Shown: positions 8,306-16,657, numbered from the stretch's first letter. The stretch: 34,565 nt of DNA from Actinomycetes bacterium (GCA_021838445.1 JAKCDU010000041.1:1-34565), one strand, 5' to 3'. Made by a program: numbers and translations. Notes: a model not told the origin generated them from the letters alone.

Positions 8306-8686
8306 ATGGCCACCCTGCCCGCCCGCCCCAAGAAGGGTCGCCGTTTCGGCGGCGACGCCGAGCACCAGAAGGCCATGGTCGGCAACCTGGTGGCCTCGCT
8401 CATCGCGGCCGAGGCCATCGTCACCACCGAGGCCAAGGCCAAGTTCCTCCGGCCCATCGTGGAGAAGTGCGTGACCAAGGCCAAGAAGGCCCACGCCAAC
8501 GAGGACGCGGCGGTACACCTGCAGCGGCAGGTGGTGGCACTGATCCGGGACAAGGACATGGCCTCCAAGCTGTTCAGCGAGATCGGCCCCCGCTACGCCG
8601 ACCGCGCCGGGGGCTACACCCGCATACTGAAGCTGGGCCCCCGCCACGGTGACAATGCACCGATGGCGCGCATCGAGTTCGTCTGA
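8306..8686 (+). CDS. rplQ: 50S ribosomal protein L17 (bL17)
   Basis: 126 residues. It begins with RRFGGDAEHQKAMVGNLVAS (the Gly-x-x-x-H-x-x-A-M pattern of L17), and its C-terminus GGYTRILKLGPRHGDNAPMA is diagnostic. It lines the peptide exit tunnel region of the 50S subunit. The ATG follows the rpoA stop by one base, with AAGGAAGG upstream, so it is translationally coupled to rpoA. Confidence 0.98.
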   Translation: MATLPARPKKGRRFGGDAEHQKAMVGNLVASLIAAEAIVTTEAKAKFLRPIVEKCVTKAKKAHANEDAAVHLQRQVVALIRDKDMASKLFSEIGPRYADRAGGYTRILKLGPRHGDNAPMARIEFV

Positions 8687-8708
8687 TCCCAGATCCGGAG
8701 GCGGGGCC

Positions 8709-9500
8709 CTGACCCTTTTCTCCGACGAGGCGGTACCCGAGGCGGTGACCGCTTCGCCGACGCGCCGCCTGCGCCTGCTGGTGGCCTACGACGGTGGCGG
8801 CTTCCACGGTTTCGCCGCCCAGCCGGGTCAGCTCACCGTCGGCGGAGCCCTGGTCGGGGCCATCGAACGCTACTTGCGCCACACCGTCGAGTTGACCTGT
8901 GCCGGGCGCACCGACGCCGGGGTCCACGCGTGGGGTCAGGTCGTCACCTTCGACGCCCGCGCCGATGCCGACCCGGTCCGACTGGCGCGGGCCGTCAACC
9001 GGACTTTGAGGCCGGCCATAGTGGTCCGCGAGGCGGGAGTCGCCGACGCCGGGTTCGACGCCCGCCGTTCGGCCACCGGCCGGCTGTACCGCTACAGCAT
9101 CCTCAACCTTCCCGTGCCCGATCCGTTCTCCGCGGCCACCTCCTGGCATGTGACCCGCCCGCTCGATCTGCCGGCCATGCGCCTCGCCTGCGACGCCCTC
9201 CTCGGCGAGCACGACTTCAGCTCGTTCTGCCGGCGACCGCCGGTTCCGGGGGCGTCCCTGGTCCGCGTCGTGCGCGACGCCCGCTGGCACGACCTCGGTG
9301 AGGGACGGCTGCGATTCGACATCGAAGCCTCGGCCTTCTGCCACCAGATGGTCCGGTCGGTGGTCGGCACCCTTGTCGAGGTCGGGCTCGGGAAGCGTCG
9401 GGCGGGTGACATGACCGCCATCGTCGCCGCCCGTTCCCGCTCGGCCGCCGGCCAGCCGGCCCCGCCCCACGGGCTGTGCCTGTGGCAGGTCCTCTACTGA
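8709..9500 (+). CDS. truA: tRNA pseudouridine(38-40) synthase TruA
   Basis: Isomerises uridines 38-40 of the tRNA anticodon stem. The catalytic motif CAGRTDAGVHAWGQ carries the nucleophilic Asp (Asp69 from the chosen start), and HQMVRSVVGTLVEVGLG is the conserved C-terminal helix. Length is about 263 residues, close to the usual 250-270. The start is unusual. No ATG lies in a good position: ATGs at 8649 and 8655 are inside rplQ. A perfect GGAGG (8697-8701) sits seven bases before a CTG at 8709; the next candidate, GTG at 8745, has GAGG only two bases away. I favour CTG. Last gene of the alpha operon. Confidence 0.93.
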   Translation: MTLFSDEAVPEAVTASPTRRLRLLVAYDGGGFHGFAAQPGQLTVGGALVGAIERYLRHTVELTCAGRTDAGVHAWGQVVTFDARADADPVRLARAVNRTLRPAIVVREAGVADAGFDARRSATGRLYRYSILNLPVPDPFSAATSWHVTRPLDLPAMRLACDALLGEHDFSSFCRRPPVPGASLVRVVRDARWHDLGEGRLRFDIEASAFCHQMVRSVVGTLVEVGLGKRRAGDMTAIVAARSRSAAGQPAPPHGLCLWQVLY

Positions 9501-9513
9501 CGACGGCCGGGAG

Positions 9514-10728
9514 TCAGCTGACCGCCTCCACGTGGTAGCCCCGGGCCGTCAGTTCGCCGACCACCTCGTCGTGGTGGGCCCGGTCACGGGTCTCGGCCGT
9601 CACCTGGATCTCGACCTCGGATATGGCCAGCGGAATACCGCTTCGGTGGTGCTCGACGTCTAGGACGTTCAGGCGCAGGCGGGCCAGGTCGCCGGTGAGG
9701 GCGGCCAGAGCCCCCACCCGATCGGTCATTACGATGCGCAGCGTGAGGTAGCGGCCGGCCGCGGTCAGGCCGTGCTCGACCATCTTCATCAGCAGCAGGG
9801 GGTCCACATTCCCGCCTGACAGGACGGCCACCACCGGACCGTGGCCGGGCACCAGGTCGGCCATGACGGCGGCCAGCGAGGCGGCCCCGGCGGGCTCTAC
9901 CACGGCCTTGGCCCGCTCCACGGCGAGGACCATGGCCCGGCTGATCTGCTCCTCGTCGACAGTGATCACCGAGTCGACGAAGGCCTGGGCGTGGGCCAGG
10001 GTGAGGTCGCTGCACTCGGCTACGGCGATCCCGTCGGCCATGGTGGACATCCGCTCGAGGGCGACGGGGCGCCCGGCGGCCAGCGCCTCGGTCATGGTCG
10101 GCGCCCCGGCCGCCTCGACGCCTATGACCTGCGGCCGCCGCCCCGACCCGGAGCCGATGACGAGCGCCGCGGCCACTCCGGCCAGGAGGCCGCCCCCCCC
10201 GACAGGCACGACTACGGCTTCGGCGTCGGCGGCCTCCTCCAACAATTCGAGGCCCAGGGTGCCCTGCCCGGCTATCACCTCCAGGTCGTCGAAGGGCGGA
10301 ACGTACACGGCGCCGGTCGCCGCCGCGAACTCCTGGGCCGACACGATGCAGTCGTCGACCCGCTCCCCGCCCAAGCGCACCGCGGCCCCGTAGCCGCGGG
10401 TCGCCTCCACCTTGGGTATGGCCGCGCCCACCGGCATGAAGATGGTGGCCTCCCGCCCGGTGAGCGACGCGGCGAGAGCCACACCCTGGGCGTGGTTGCC
10501 GGCCGATGCCGCCACCACCGGACAGCCGGCCGGTAGCTGCGATACGCGGTTGAAGGCACCCCTGATCTTGAACGAGCCGGTTCGCTGCTGGTACTCCGGT
10601 TTGAGTAGCACCGGCCGTCCGACGAGTCGGGAGATGGCCTCGGAGCGGACTACGGGGGTGGCCCGCAGGACCGGCTGCACCCGCTCGCGGGCGGCGCGCA
10701 GGGCGTCGAGCGTGACCAGGGCGGTCAT
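9514..10728 (-). CDS. ilvA: Threonine ammonia-lyase (threonine dehydratase) with C-terminal ACT domain
   Basis: 404 residues. It deaminates L-threonine to 2-oxobutanoate, the first step to isoleucine. The PLP lysine is Lys54 in TGSFKIRGAFN, with the substrate loop SAGNHAQG and phosphate loop VPVGGGGLLAG. Residues from about 330 form a single ACT domain (RYLTLRIVMTDRVGALAALT), the layout of the shorter IlvA/TdcB-like enzymes rather than the 510-residue E. coli IlvA. The ATG at 10728 overlaps the TGA of ctaG (ATGA), so the two are cotranslated, an odd pairing. It converges on truA with a 13-base gap. Confidence 0.93.
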   Translation of the reverse strand: MTALVTLDALRAARERVQPVLRATPVVRSEAISRLVGRPVLLKPEYQQRTGSFKIRGAFNRVSQLPAGCPVVAASAGNHAQGVALAASLTGREATIFMPVGAAIPKVEATRGYGAAVRLGGERVDDCIVSAQEFAAATGAVYVPPFDDLEVIAGQGTLGLELLEEAADAEAVVVPVGGGGLLAGVAAALVIGSGSGRRPQVIGVEAAGAPTMTEALAAGRPVALERMSTMADGIAVAECSDLTLAHAQAFVDSVITVDEEQISRAMVLAVERAKAVVEPAGAASLAAVMADLVPGHGPVVAVLSGGNVDPLLLMKMVEHGLTAAGRYLTLRIVMTDRVGALAALTGDLARLRLNVLDVEHHRSGIPLAISEVEIQVTAETRDRAHHDEVVGELTARGYHVEAVS

Positions 10729-11588
10729 TGTGAGGCGGCTCTGGCGGCGGCCTCCCGCGACGCCCGCCACACGGCCATCTGGCGGACCGCCACCTGCTCG
10801 TTATCCACCTCCTGCGCCCTCGCTCTGCGCTCGTCGGCTCTGAGCCACGTGGCGAAGACCCACAGGACACCCGCCAGGGCCACGGTCTCCCCCGCCACCC
10901 AGACGACCGCTCCTCCCAGGTGCAGGCTGGCGGGAGTGACCGACGAGGCGATCCGGCTGGTCTGGCTCTCCAGGCCCATGCCCATGATGGCGAACACCGG
11001 GAACACCAGAAGCAGGTACAGGATCCGGGGCAGGTGGCTCATCCGCCGCGGGACCGGGTCGGCGGCCAACACGGGCCAGTAGAACAGCCAGCCGGCGACC
11101 AGCCACCAGAGGTGGAGACCCTGGGCACCCCACCCGCCGCCGATGGTGGCCGGGACCACGCCGGCGAAGAACACCACGAACACCGAGGTGGTGAAGAGGA
11201 CCCACACCGACATGGGGCCGGCGAGAATGCGGGCCGTCCGGCTCTCCAGCCACCGGGCCGGATGGCGGTCCCCGGCCGACAGCAACGCCAGCGTCACCGG
11301 CGCGGACGCCGCCAGTAGGGCGGGAGCGACCAGACCCACCAGGATGTATATGGTCCCGTAGGCGGTGAAATTCCGACGGCCGAAGGCCGTCAGGCCCGAG
11401 AATTCGGCGACGGCCAAAGTGAGCCAGGACGCCGCGAAACAAGCGCTGCGGTAGGCGGGCCACCTGCGGTCGCGCTGGCGCAAGCGTCGTGTCGACCACA
11501 GGTACCAGGCCGCCCCGACGATCAACACCACCGCGTCGAGGACCCCGAAACGAGCCTTGGTAAAAAAGTCCAGGGGCGTCAGGCCCAT
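10725..11588 (-). CDS. ctaG: Cytochrome c oxidase assembly factor CtaG (caa3 type), membrane protein
   Basis: About 287 residues from the ATG at 11588. The open frame reaches back to 11774, but that part overlaps the divergent ctaE start and is not membrane-like. Seven or so hydrophobic helices are visible, with WLTLAVAEFSGLTAFGRR, GLVAPALLAASAPVTLALLS and GWGAQGLHLWWLVAGWLFYW fitting the caa3_CtaG family, which helps insert copper into cytochrome oxidase. The conserved His in LHLWW is a plausible metal contact. It sits back to back with ctaE and ends overlapping ilvA. The start is uncertain, because the nearest GGAGG is 14 bases upstream. Confidence 0.8.
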   Translation of the reverse strand: MGLTPLDFFTKARFGVLDAVVLIVGAAWYLWSTRRLRQRDRRWPAYRSACFAASWLTLAVAEFSGLTAFGRRNFTAYGTIYILVGLVAPALLAASAPVTLALLSAGDRHPARWLESRTARILAGPMSVWVLFTTSVFVVFFAGVVPATIGGGWGAQGLHLWWLVAGWLFYWPVLAADPVPRRMSHLPRILYLLLVFPVFAIMGMGLESQTSRIASSVTPASLHLGGAVVWVAGETVALAGVLWVFATWLRADERRARAQEVDNEQVAVRQMAVWRASREAAARAASQ

Positions 11589-11637
11589 CGCCGACGAGGA
11601 TACCTCCGGGCACCGACCAACCGGGGGCCGGGTGAGT

Positions 11638-11667
11638 TTGGGTTTGGGTCCGCCGGTTGTGTAGAAA
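11638..11667 (+). promoter_or_regulatory. Predicted promoter of ctaE-qcrCAB
   Basis: TTGGGT (11638-11643), an 18-base spacer and TAGAAA (11662-11667). Transcription would begin at about 11674-11677, at or next to the GTG start of ctaE, so the mRNA is probably leaderless. No Shine-Dalgarno precedes that GTG, which agrees. Confidence 0.45.
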
Positions 11668-11676
11668 TAGAGCCCA

Positions 11677-12291
11677 GTGACTGCGATATCCACCAGCGGC
11701 GCCGTTCCGGCGCCGGTTATCCGCCACGTCGATCCCTCGATGTATCGCCCCAAACTTCTCCAAGTGGGCGTCATCGTGTGGCTGGCGTCGGAGTTGATGT
11801 TCTTCTCGGGCCTCTTCGCCGCCTACTTCAGCATCCGGTCGGCGACCGTCCACAACTGGCCGCCACAGGGCGACATCCTCGATGTGCCTCCCGTGCTGGT
11901 GGCCACCATCCTGCTCGTGCTGTCGTCGTTCACGATGCAGTACGGGGTGGTCAGGGCCATCCGAGGCTCGAGGTGGGGCTTCATCGGCTGGCTGGCCATG
12001 ACCTTCGTCCTCGGTGGACTCTTCGAGGGGATGCAGATCTCTGACTACCTCGGACGGCCCTTCGCCATCTCTACCGATGCTTACGGCTCGCTTTTCTACA
12101 CGCTCACCGGATTCCACTTCCTGCACGTGGCCGGCGGCCTCGTCGGCATGATCATCATCGCCGTGCGGGTACTCAGGACTCCCCGCTTCGGTCACCGCAC
12201 CATGCCCGCCATCGAGATGCTGTCCTACTACTGGCACTTCGTCGATGTGGTCTGGGTCGCCATGTTCCTCGCCATCTTCATCCTCAAGTGA
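11677..12291 (+). CDS. ctaE: Cytochrome c oxidase subunit III
   Basis: 204 residues from the GTG at 11677, with five predicted membrane helices, the size of actinobacterial CtaE. Diagnostic segments are VGVIVWLASELMFFSGLFAA, GGLFEGMQ, FHFLHVAGGLVGMIII and the C-terminal YYWHFVDVVWVAMFLAIF. It packs against subunit I of the aa3 oxidase and supports proton uptake. Its TGA overlaps the GTG of qcrC, giving the classic ctaE-qcrC-qcrA-qcrB order seen where the bc1 complex and aa3 oxidase form one supercomplex. No ribosome-binding site is seen, and the start may be leaderless. Confidence 0.96.
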   Translation: MTAISTSGAVPAPVIRHVDPSMYRPKLLQVGVIVWLASELMFFSGLFAAYFSIRSATVHNWPPQGDILDVPPVLVATILLVLSSFTMQYGVVRAIRGSRWGFIGWLAMTFVLGGLFEGMQISDYLGRPFAISTDAYGSLFYTLTGFHFLHVAGGLVGMIIIAVRVLRTPRFGHRTMPAIEMLSYYWHFVDVVWVAMFLAIFILK

Positions 12292-13154
12292 GCGCCGTGA
12301 GACGAATATTCCAAGGCCGCCGCATGCTGCGCGGACCGGTCCTTCTGCTCAGCCTGGTCGTGGTGGTCTTCTCGGTGCTGATCCTGACCCAGGCACCGGC
12401 TCGGAGCGCGAGCAACACTGTGAGCACCAACCCGTCGGACATCGCCGCCGGGGCCGTCCTGTTCGAGGTGCACTGCCAGTCGTGCCACGGCTACCAGGGC
12501 AAAGGTGGCGTCGTGGCGGGCGCCCCGGCTCTGGTGAACGTCGGCGCCGCCGCCGCCGACTTCTACCTCACCACCGGACGCATGCCGCTCAACTCGCCGA
12601 GCAACGAGGCCCTGCGCCACCACCCCGCCTTCACCGACGCCCAGATCCAGGAGCTGGACGCCTACGTCAACGCTCTTCCGCAGATCACCGGGCAGGGCAC
12701 GGCGGGCCCGACCATTCCCTCACCGGAGCCCCTCTGCTCCGTCGACCAGCAGAAGTCGCCGACTTCAGTGGACCTGGCCACCCAGGACCCGGGCTGCGTC
12801 ACCCTCTCCGAGGGACAGCAGCTCTACGCCGTCAACTGCGCCCAGTGCCACCAGGCGGCCGGCTCGGGCGGGATGTTGTCGGGTGGCAACGTGATCCCGA
12901 CCCTGCACAACTCCAACCTGATCCAGGCCTACGAGGCCCCCCTGATCGGCCCCAAACCCATGCCCATCTTCTCCCAGCTGAGCCACGCCCAGCTGTCGGC
13001 CATCGCCCAGTACGTGCAGTACCTGAAGAAGCCGTCCAACCCCGGTGGCTTCGGCATCTCCGGTTTCGGACCGGTCGCCGAGGGCTTCTTCGGAATACTC
13101 GTGGGCTTCGTTCTGCTCTGGTTCGCTTCCCGGATGATCGGTAACAGAGGATGA
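12288..13154 (+). CDS. qcrC: Diheme cytochrome c subunit of the bc1 complex
   Basis: 288 residues. After an N-terminal membrane anchor (about residues 12-32) come two c-type haem sites, CQSCH (63-67) and CAQCH (184-188), and a C-terminal helix (FFGILVGFVLLWFASRMI). Two haems plus a C-terminal anchor is the actinobacterial QcrC design, in which the second haem replaces a soluble cytochrome c and passes electrons straight to the oxidase. The mature part lies outside the membrane. The start is a GTG overlapping the ctaE stop, and the end overlaps the qcrA ATG. Confidence 0.96.
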   Translation: MSAVRRIFQGRRMLRGPVLLLSLVVVVFSVLILTQAPARSASNTVSTNPSDIAAGAVLFEVHCQSCHGYQGKGGVVAGAPALVNVGAAAADFYLTTGRMPLNSPSNEALRHHPAFTDAQIQELDAYVNALPQITGQGTAGPTIPSPEPLCSVDQQKSPTSVDLATQDPGCVTLSEGQQLYAVNCAQCHQAAGSGGMLSGGNVIPTLHNSNLIQAYEAPLIGPKPMPIFSQLSHAQLSAIAQYVQYLKKPSNPGGFGISGFGPVAEGFFGILVGFVLLWFASRMIGNRG

Positions 13155-14221
13155 GCAACATCGACGACGAACTCACCCACCCGGGGCCCGCGGAGACGAC
13201 CGCCGGGGCCGACGGCCACGTCCCGGCCAGCTCGGTCCGTCTTCCCTTCGGTCGTAACCCCCGTCACTTCGGCATCGACCCGTCAGACCCATGGCCCGCC
13301 GACGTCCCAATGGACCAGGACGACACCCACTGGCGCTTCGAGAACGATCCCAAGGGCGCCAAGCGCGCCGAGCGGCGCATCGCCGCCTGCTGGACGGTCA
13401 CCCTCCTCGCTTCCATAGCGGTGTGCGTGGTGTACGTGACCGGCGCCAACAATCAGCTCGCCGGTCTCTGCTACGGCTTGGCCTTCGGTGGCCTCGGCGT
13501 GGGCATGATCCTCTGGGCCCGCGACCTCCTGCCCGGCCACGAGGTCACCGCCAGTCGCGGCCATCATGAGGTGAGCAGTGAGGGCTACCGGGTGGCGGTG
13601 GCCGAGTCTTTCAGCCGGGGAACCGACGCCATCGCTCGCCGGCCGTTCGTGTTCAAGATCCTGGCGCCGGCGGCTGGTCTGCTCGGGCTCGGAACGCTGT
13701 TCGGCCCGGTGGCGTCGCTCGGACCCCGGCCCCACACCGACCTCTACAAGACCAAATGGGGCAAGGGCACCCGGGCCGTCGACCAGGACGGCAACCCGAT
13801 CAAGCCGACCGACCTTCCCGTGAACGGGATACTGACGGTGTTCCCCGAGGGTTACATGGACGACGCCCTCAGCCCCACGCTTTTGATCAACGTCGGTGAC
13901 TCCGACTTCAAGGTCCAGCCTCAGAGGGCCGGGTGGAACCTACAGGGCCCCTACGGCAACATCGTGGCCTTCTCCAAGATCTGCACCCATGCGGCGTGCC
14001 CGGCGAGCCTCTACAACGTGCAGCGCCACCAACTCATCTGCCCATGCCACCAGTCGACATTCGACGTGCTCGACGACTGCAGACCGGTCTTCGGGCCGGC
14101 GCCGCGGTCGCTGGCGCAGTTGCAGATCTCCACCAACAGTGACGGCTACATCATCTCGGTCAGTGACTACACCCGAGCCGGGGGTGGCCCAGTCGGCCCC
14201 GGTTTCTGGAACAGAGGGTAG
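13151..14221 (+). CDS. qcrA: Rieske iron-sulfur subunit of the bc1 complex
   Basis: 356 residues. Three hydrophobic helices (around residues 75-95, 100-120 and 165-190) precede the Rieske domain, as in actinobacterial QcrA, which has three helices rather than one. The [2Fe-2S] ligands are Cys278 and His280 (CTHAAC) and Cys297 and His300 (CPCHQSTF), with Cys283 and Cys299 placed to form the stabilising disulfide. It accepts electrons from menaquinol at the Qo site and passes them to QcrC. The ATG overlaps the qcrC TGA. It ends six bases before qcrB, with the GGAGG for qcrB just after its stop. Confidence 0.97.
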   Translation: MSNIDDELTHPGPAETTAGADGHVPASSVRLPFGRNPRHFGIDPSDPWPADVPMDQDDTHWRFENDPKGAKRAERRIAACWTVTLLASIAVCVVYVTGANNQLAGLCYGLAFGGLGVGMILWARDLLPGHEVTASRGHHEVSSEGYRVAVAESFSRGTDAIARRPFVFKILAPAAGLLGLGTLFGPVASLGPRPHTDLYKTKWGKGTRAVDQDGNPIKPTDLPVNGILTVFPEGYMDDALSPTLLINVGDSDFKVQPQRAGWNLQGPYGNIVAFSKICTHAACPASLYNVQRHQLICPCHQSTFDVLDDCRPVFGPAPRSLAQLQISTNSDGYIISVSDYTRAGGGPVGPGFWNRG

Positions 14222-14227
14222 GAGGCT

Positions 14228-15781
14228 ATGAGCACCACTCAGGAGCGAGCGGCGGCCCAGAAGCGTTTCGCTCTGGCCAAGTCCGGCCTGGATACCGTCG
14301 ACGAACGCTTCGCCTCGTCGAAGTGGCTGGTCAGTGCCCTGGACAAGATCTTCCCCGATCACTGGTCGTTCATGGTCGGCGAGATCGCCATGGACTCGCT
14401 GATCATCCTGATCGCCACCGGCATCTACCTCGCTCTCTTCTACGTTCCCTCGTCGACCGACGTGGTCTACGCCCCGACCAGTGGCCACGTGTACCTGCCG
14501 CTCGTGGGCCAGCACATGTCCGAGGCCTACCAGTCGGTCATCAACCTGTCGTTCGACGTGCGCTTCGGGCTGATCATGCGGCAAGCCCACCACTGGGCGG
14601 CGCTGATCTTCCTGGCTGCGGTGTTCTTCCACATGTGCCGCATCTTCTTCACCGGGGCGTTCCGCAAGCCCCGTGAGATCAACTGGATCATCGGCCTGGC
14701 GCTCTGGCAGATCGTGTCGCTCGAGGGCTTCACCGGCTACTCCCTCCCCGATGACCTCTTGTCGGGCACGGGTATCCGGGTGATCTATTCCATCGTCCAG
14801 AGCATCCCGCTGGTGGGAACCTGGTTGGCTTATGCCCTGTGGGGCGGCCGCTTCCCGGGATCGACGTTCATTCCCCGGCTGTTCGTCATCCACGAGTTCC
14901 TCTTCCCGCTCGCCATCGTCGGGCTCCTGACCGCCCACCTGATGATTCTCTGGCACCAGAAGCACACCGACTTCCCCGGGCCGGGCAAGACCGAGACCAA
15001 CATCCGGGGCAGCCGGGTGTGGCCTCAGTACGCCATGAAAGCCGGCGGCCTCATGATGCTCACGGCCTCGGTCACCTTCCTGCTCGCCGGCTTCGTGCAG
15101 ATCAACCCGGTCTGGCTGTACGGGCCGTACACCACCTACACGGTGTCCGCCGGATCGCAGCCGGACTGGTACCTGGGCTGGTTGGACGGCTCGGTACGGC
15201 TGTGGCCCCACTGGGAGTTCCGCTCGTTCGGCCACGAGATACCGAACCCCTTCTTCCCTGGCCTGCTCATACCTTCGATCCTGTTCGGGATCATGTTCGC
15301 TTGGCCGTGGATCGACAAGTGGATCTACAAGGACTACGGCCCGCACAACCTCTTGGACCGTCCCCGGGACAAGCCCTTCCGGACCGGTGTCGGGGTGGCC
15401 GCGGGGATGTTCTTCACCGATCTCACCTTGGCCTGCGCCACCGACCTGCTGGCCAACAACCTGCACGTACCCTTCGAGCGGCTCATCGAGGTGCTGCAGT
15501 ACGGCGTCTTCGTCGGACCCATCGCCGGCTTCGTCGTGGCTTACTGGACCTGCCTGCATCTCCAGCGAACCGACGCCCACCCCATCCGCCGACCCGTCGG
15601 TGGGATCATCTACCGGACGGCGTCGGGCGGCTACCACACCGTGGGCGACGTTCATCACGATGACCACGGCCACGACGATGGACACGGCGATCATGGTCAC
15701 GGCGGTCCTCACAGCGATACGCCGGGCGGTCAAAGCCCCCGCCACGACGCCCCCACCCCCGAACCTGTAGCCGGCGACTAG
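14228..15781 (+). CDS. qcrB: Cytochrome b subunit of the bc1 complex, with histidine-rich C-terminal tail
   Basis: 517 residues with eight or more membrane helices. Haem ligands lie in RQAHHWAALIFLAAVFFHM and in HEFLFPLAIVGLLTAHLM. SQPDWYLGW is the Qo-site PEWY equivalent in its PDWY form. It oxidises menaquinol and moves electrons across the membrane. After the last helix comes a polar tail in which residues 476-497 hold nine histidines alternating with Asp and Gly, a possible metal-binding segment. GGAGG sits a few bases before the ATG. It is the last gene of the ctaE-qcrCAB operon and is followed by a strong hairpin. Confidence 0.97.
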   Translation: MSTTQERAAAQKRFALAKSGLDTVDERFASSKWLVSALDKIFPDHWSFMVGEIAMDSLIILIATGIYLALFYVPSSTDVVYAPTSGHVYLPLVGQHMSEAYQSVINLSFDVRFGLIMRQAHHWAALIFLAAVFFHMCRIFFTGAFRKPREINWIIGLALWQIVSLEGFTGYSLPDDLLSGTGIRVIYSIVQSIPLVGTWLAYALWGGRFPGSTFIPRLFVIHEFLFPLAIVGLLTAHLMILWHQKHTDFPGPGKTETNIRGSRVWPQYAMKAGGLMMLTASVTFLLAGFVQINPVWLYGPYTTYTVSAGSQPDWYLGWLDGSVRLWPHWEFRSFGHEIPNPFFPGLLIPSILFGIMFAWPWIDKWIYKDYGPHNLLDRPRDKPFRTGVGVAAGMFFTDLTLACATDLLANNLHVPFERLIEVLQYGVFVGPIAGFVVAYWTCLHLQRTDAHPIRRPVGGIIYRTASGGYHTVGDVHHDDHGHDDGHGDHGHGGPHSDTPGGQSPRHDAPTPEPVAGD

Positions 15782-15797
15782 ATCCCTTCACGTGTTG

Positions 15798-15834
15798 ACC
15801 GGCGGTCCCTTGCCGGGGACCGCCGGTTGGTTTC
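15798..15834 (+). terminator. Terminator after qcrB
   Basis: Perfect 12-bp stem: 15798-15809 (ACCGGCGGTCCC) pairs with 15816-15827 (GGGACCGCCGGT) around the six-base loop TTGCCG. A short T-rich tail (TTGGTTT) follows. It lies 17 bases after the qcrB stop and fits an intrinsic terminator of the ctaE-qcrCAB operon. Confidence 0.8.
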
Positions 15835-15989
15835 CGCACTCGCCCCTCCGGTGGCGCTGATGTGTTCTCCCGGGAGCCTTGTCTCACCAGACCGGTATGC
15901 GACGGTTCGACCGGTGGTCCGGGGACATTGCGCTTTCCCGGGTGTGGACGGTTGCTTGGGGGCACCGGGTCCGACGGGCCCCAGGTCGG

Positions 15990-16330
15990 CCGGCCTCCCC
16001 GTGTACCTGACATTCGGGGCTCGCTCCTCGTTGCGGAAGCCGTCGATCCACTCGACGGGGATGGAGCCGTGCCTCCCGTAGAATCTCATCGCGCCCTCGT
16101 TGGATTGGAAGGTCCACAGCTGCAGGCCTCCTGGCCGGAGGGATCTGGCGACGGTGAGGAGAGGTCGATCCCGACGCCCGCCCGGGTGTGTCGGGGATCC
16201 GCATAGAGCTGGTCCAAGAATTCACCGTGGAGGACCATGAGGCCGATCGCCGCGCCAGAAGCGTCGGCAGCTATCCACAGCTCCTGCGGGGGAAGCGAGC
16301 GGCTCAGATCCCGGCGCAGGACCACCCGTG
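15990..16330 (-). pseudogene. Broken GNAT-family acetyltransferase (second of two)
   Basis: The minus strand reads ELWIAADASGAAIGLMVLHG then FLDQLYADPRHTRAGVGID, the acetyl-CoA-binding core of a GNAT enzyme. After about 16160 this frame turns into nonsense, while the next frame continues the family sequence (LTVARSLRPGGLQLWTFQSN, then EGAMRFYGRHG and RNEERAPNVRYTGRP). A one-base deletion near 16160-16165 would explain it. The front of the gene is missing: its first recognisable strand directly follows the last residues of the other GNAT remnant (RVVLRRDL), as if two tandem genes were fused by a deletion. The second frame then runs without a stop into the qcrB terminator. Sequencing error could explain the single-base shift but not the missing N-terminus. 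Confidence 0.7.
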
Positions 16331-16657
16331 AGGCCGGGTCGAGCCTTGGGCGGCCTCCACCTCGCGCCCAGACCCCAGGCCGGGACCGATCTCATGATCG
16401 GGAAGGACCCGAAAGCCGAGATGCTCGTCGAGGAGCCGGTTCCAGGGAATGTCGCCGAACGTGATCAGCGTGAGTGTTCCCACGCCCTGGCTGGCGGCCC
16501 AGCGGGCCGCCCGCTCGACCGGCGCCGCCCGACCCAGCCCCCGGCCTTGATGGTCCGGGGCCACGCTGACCTGTTCGATATGGGCCGCGTCGTCAACCAC
16601 ATCGACCAGGATGTAGCCAACGGGCGCACCACCAGCGTCTTGCACCGCCCACGTTCA
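16331..16657 (-). pseudogene. Broken GNAT-family acetyltransferase (first of two)
   Basis: The frame reads TWAVQDAGGAPVGYILVDVV, then HIEQVSVAPDHQGRGLGRAA (the acetyl-CoA pyrophosphate-binding loop QGRGLG) and GDIPWNRLLDEHLGFRVLPD, clearly a GNAT domain. It is cut at both ends. A TGA (16655-16657) stops the frame four codons before the conserved part, so the N-terminal strand and helices are absent. Near 16345 a one-base deletion shifts the frame, while the expected ending (LDPASRVVLRRDL) continues in the neighbouring frame. Translation from the GTG at 16645 could still give a 113-residue product, so a short residual protein cannot be ruled out. Confidence 0.65.

Noticed and set aside
11589-11774. 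Longer N-terminus for ctaG starting at 11774
   Set aside because: It would overlap the ctaE coding start and its promoter on the other strand, and the extra residues are not membrane-like or family-like.
13940-15745. 600-codon open frame antisense to qcrB and qcrA
   Set aside because: It lies opposite well-supported respiratory genes, its composition is that of a reversed membrane protein, and no domain is recognisable.
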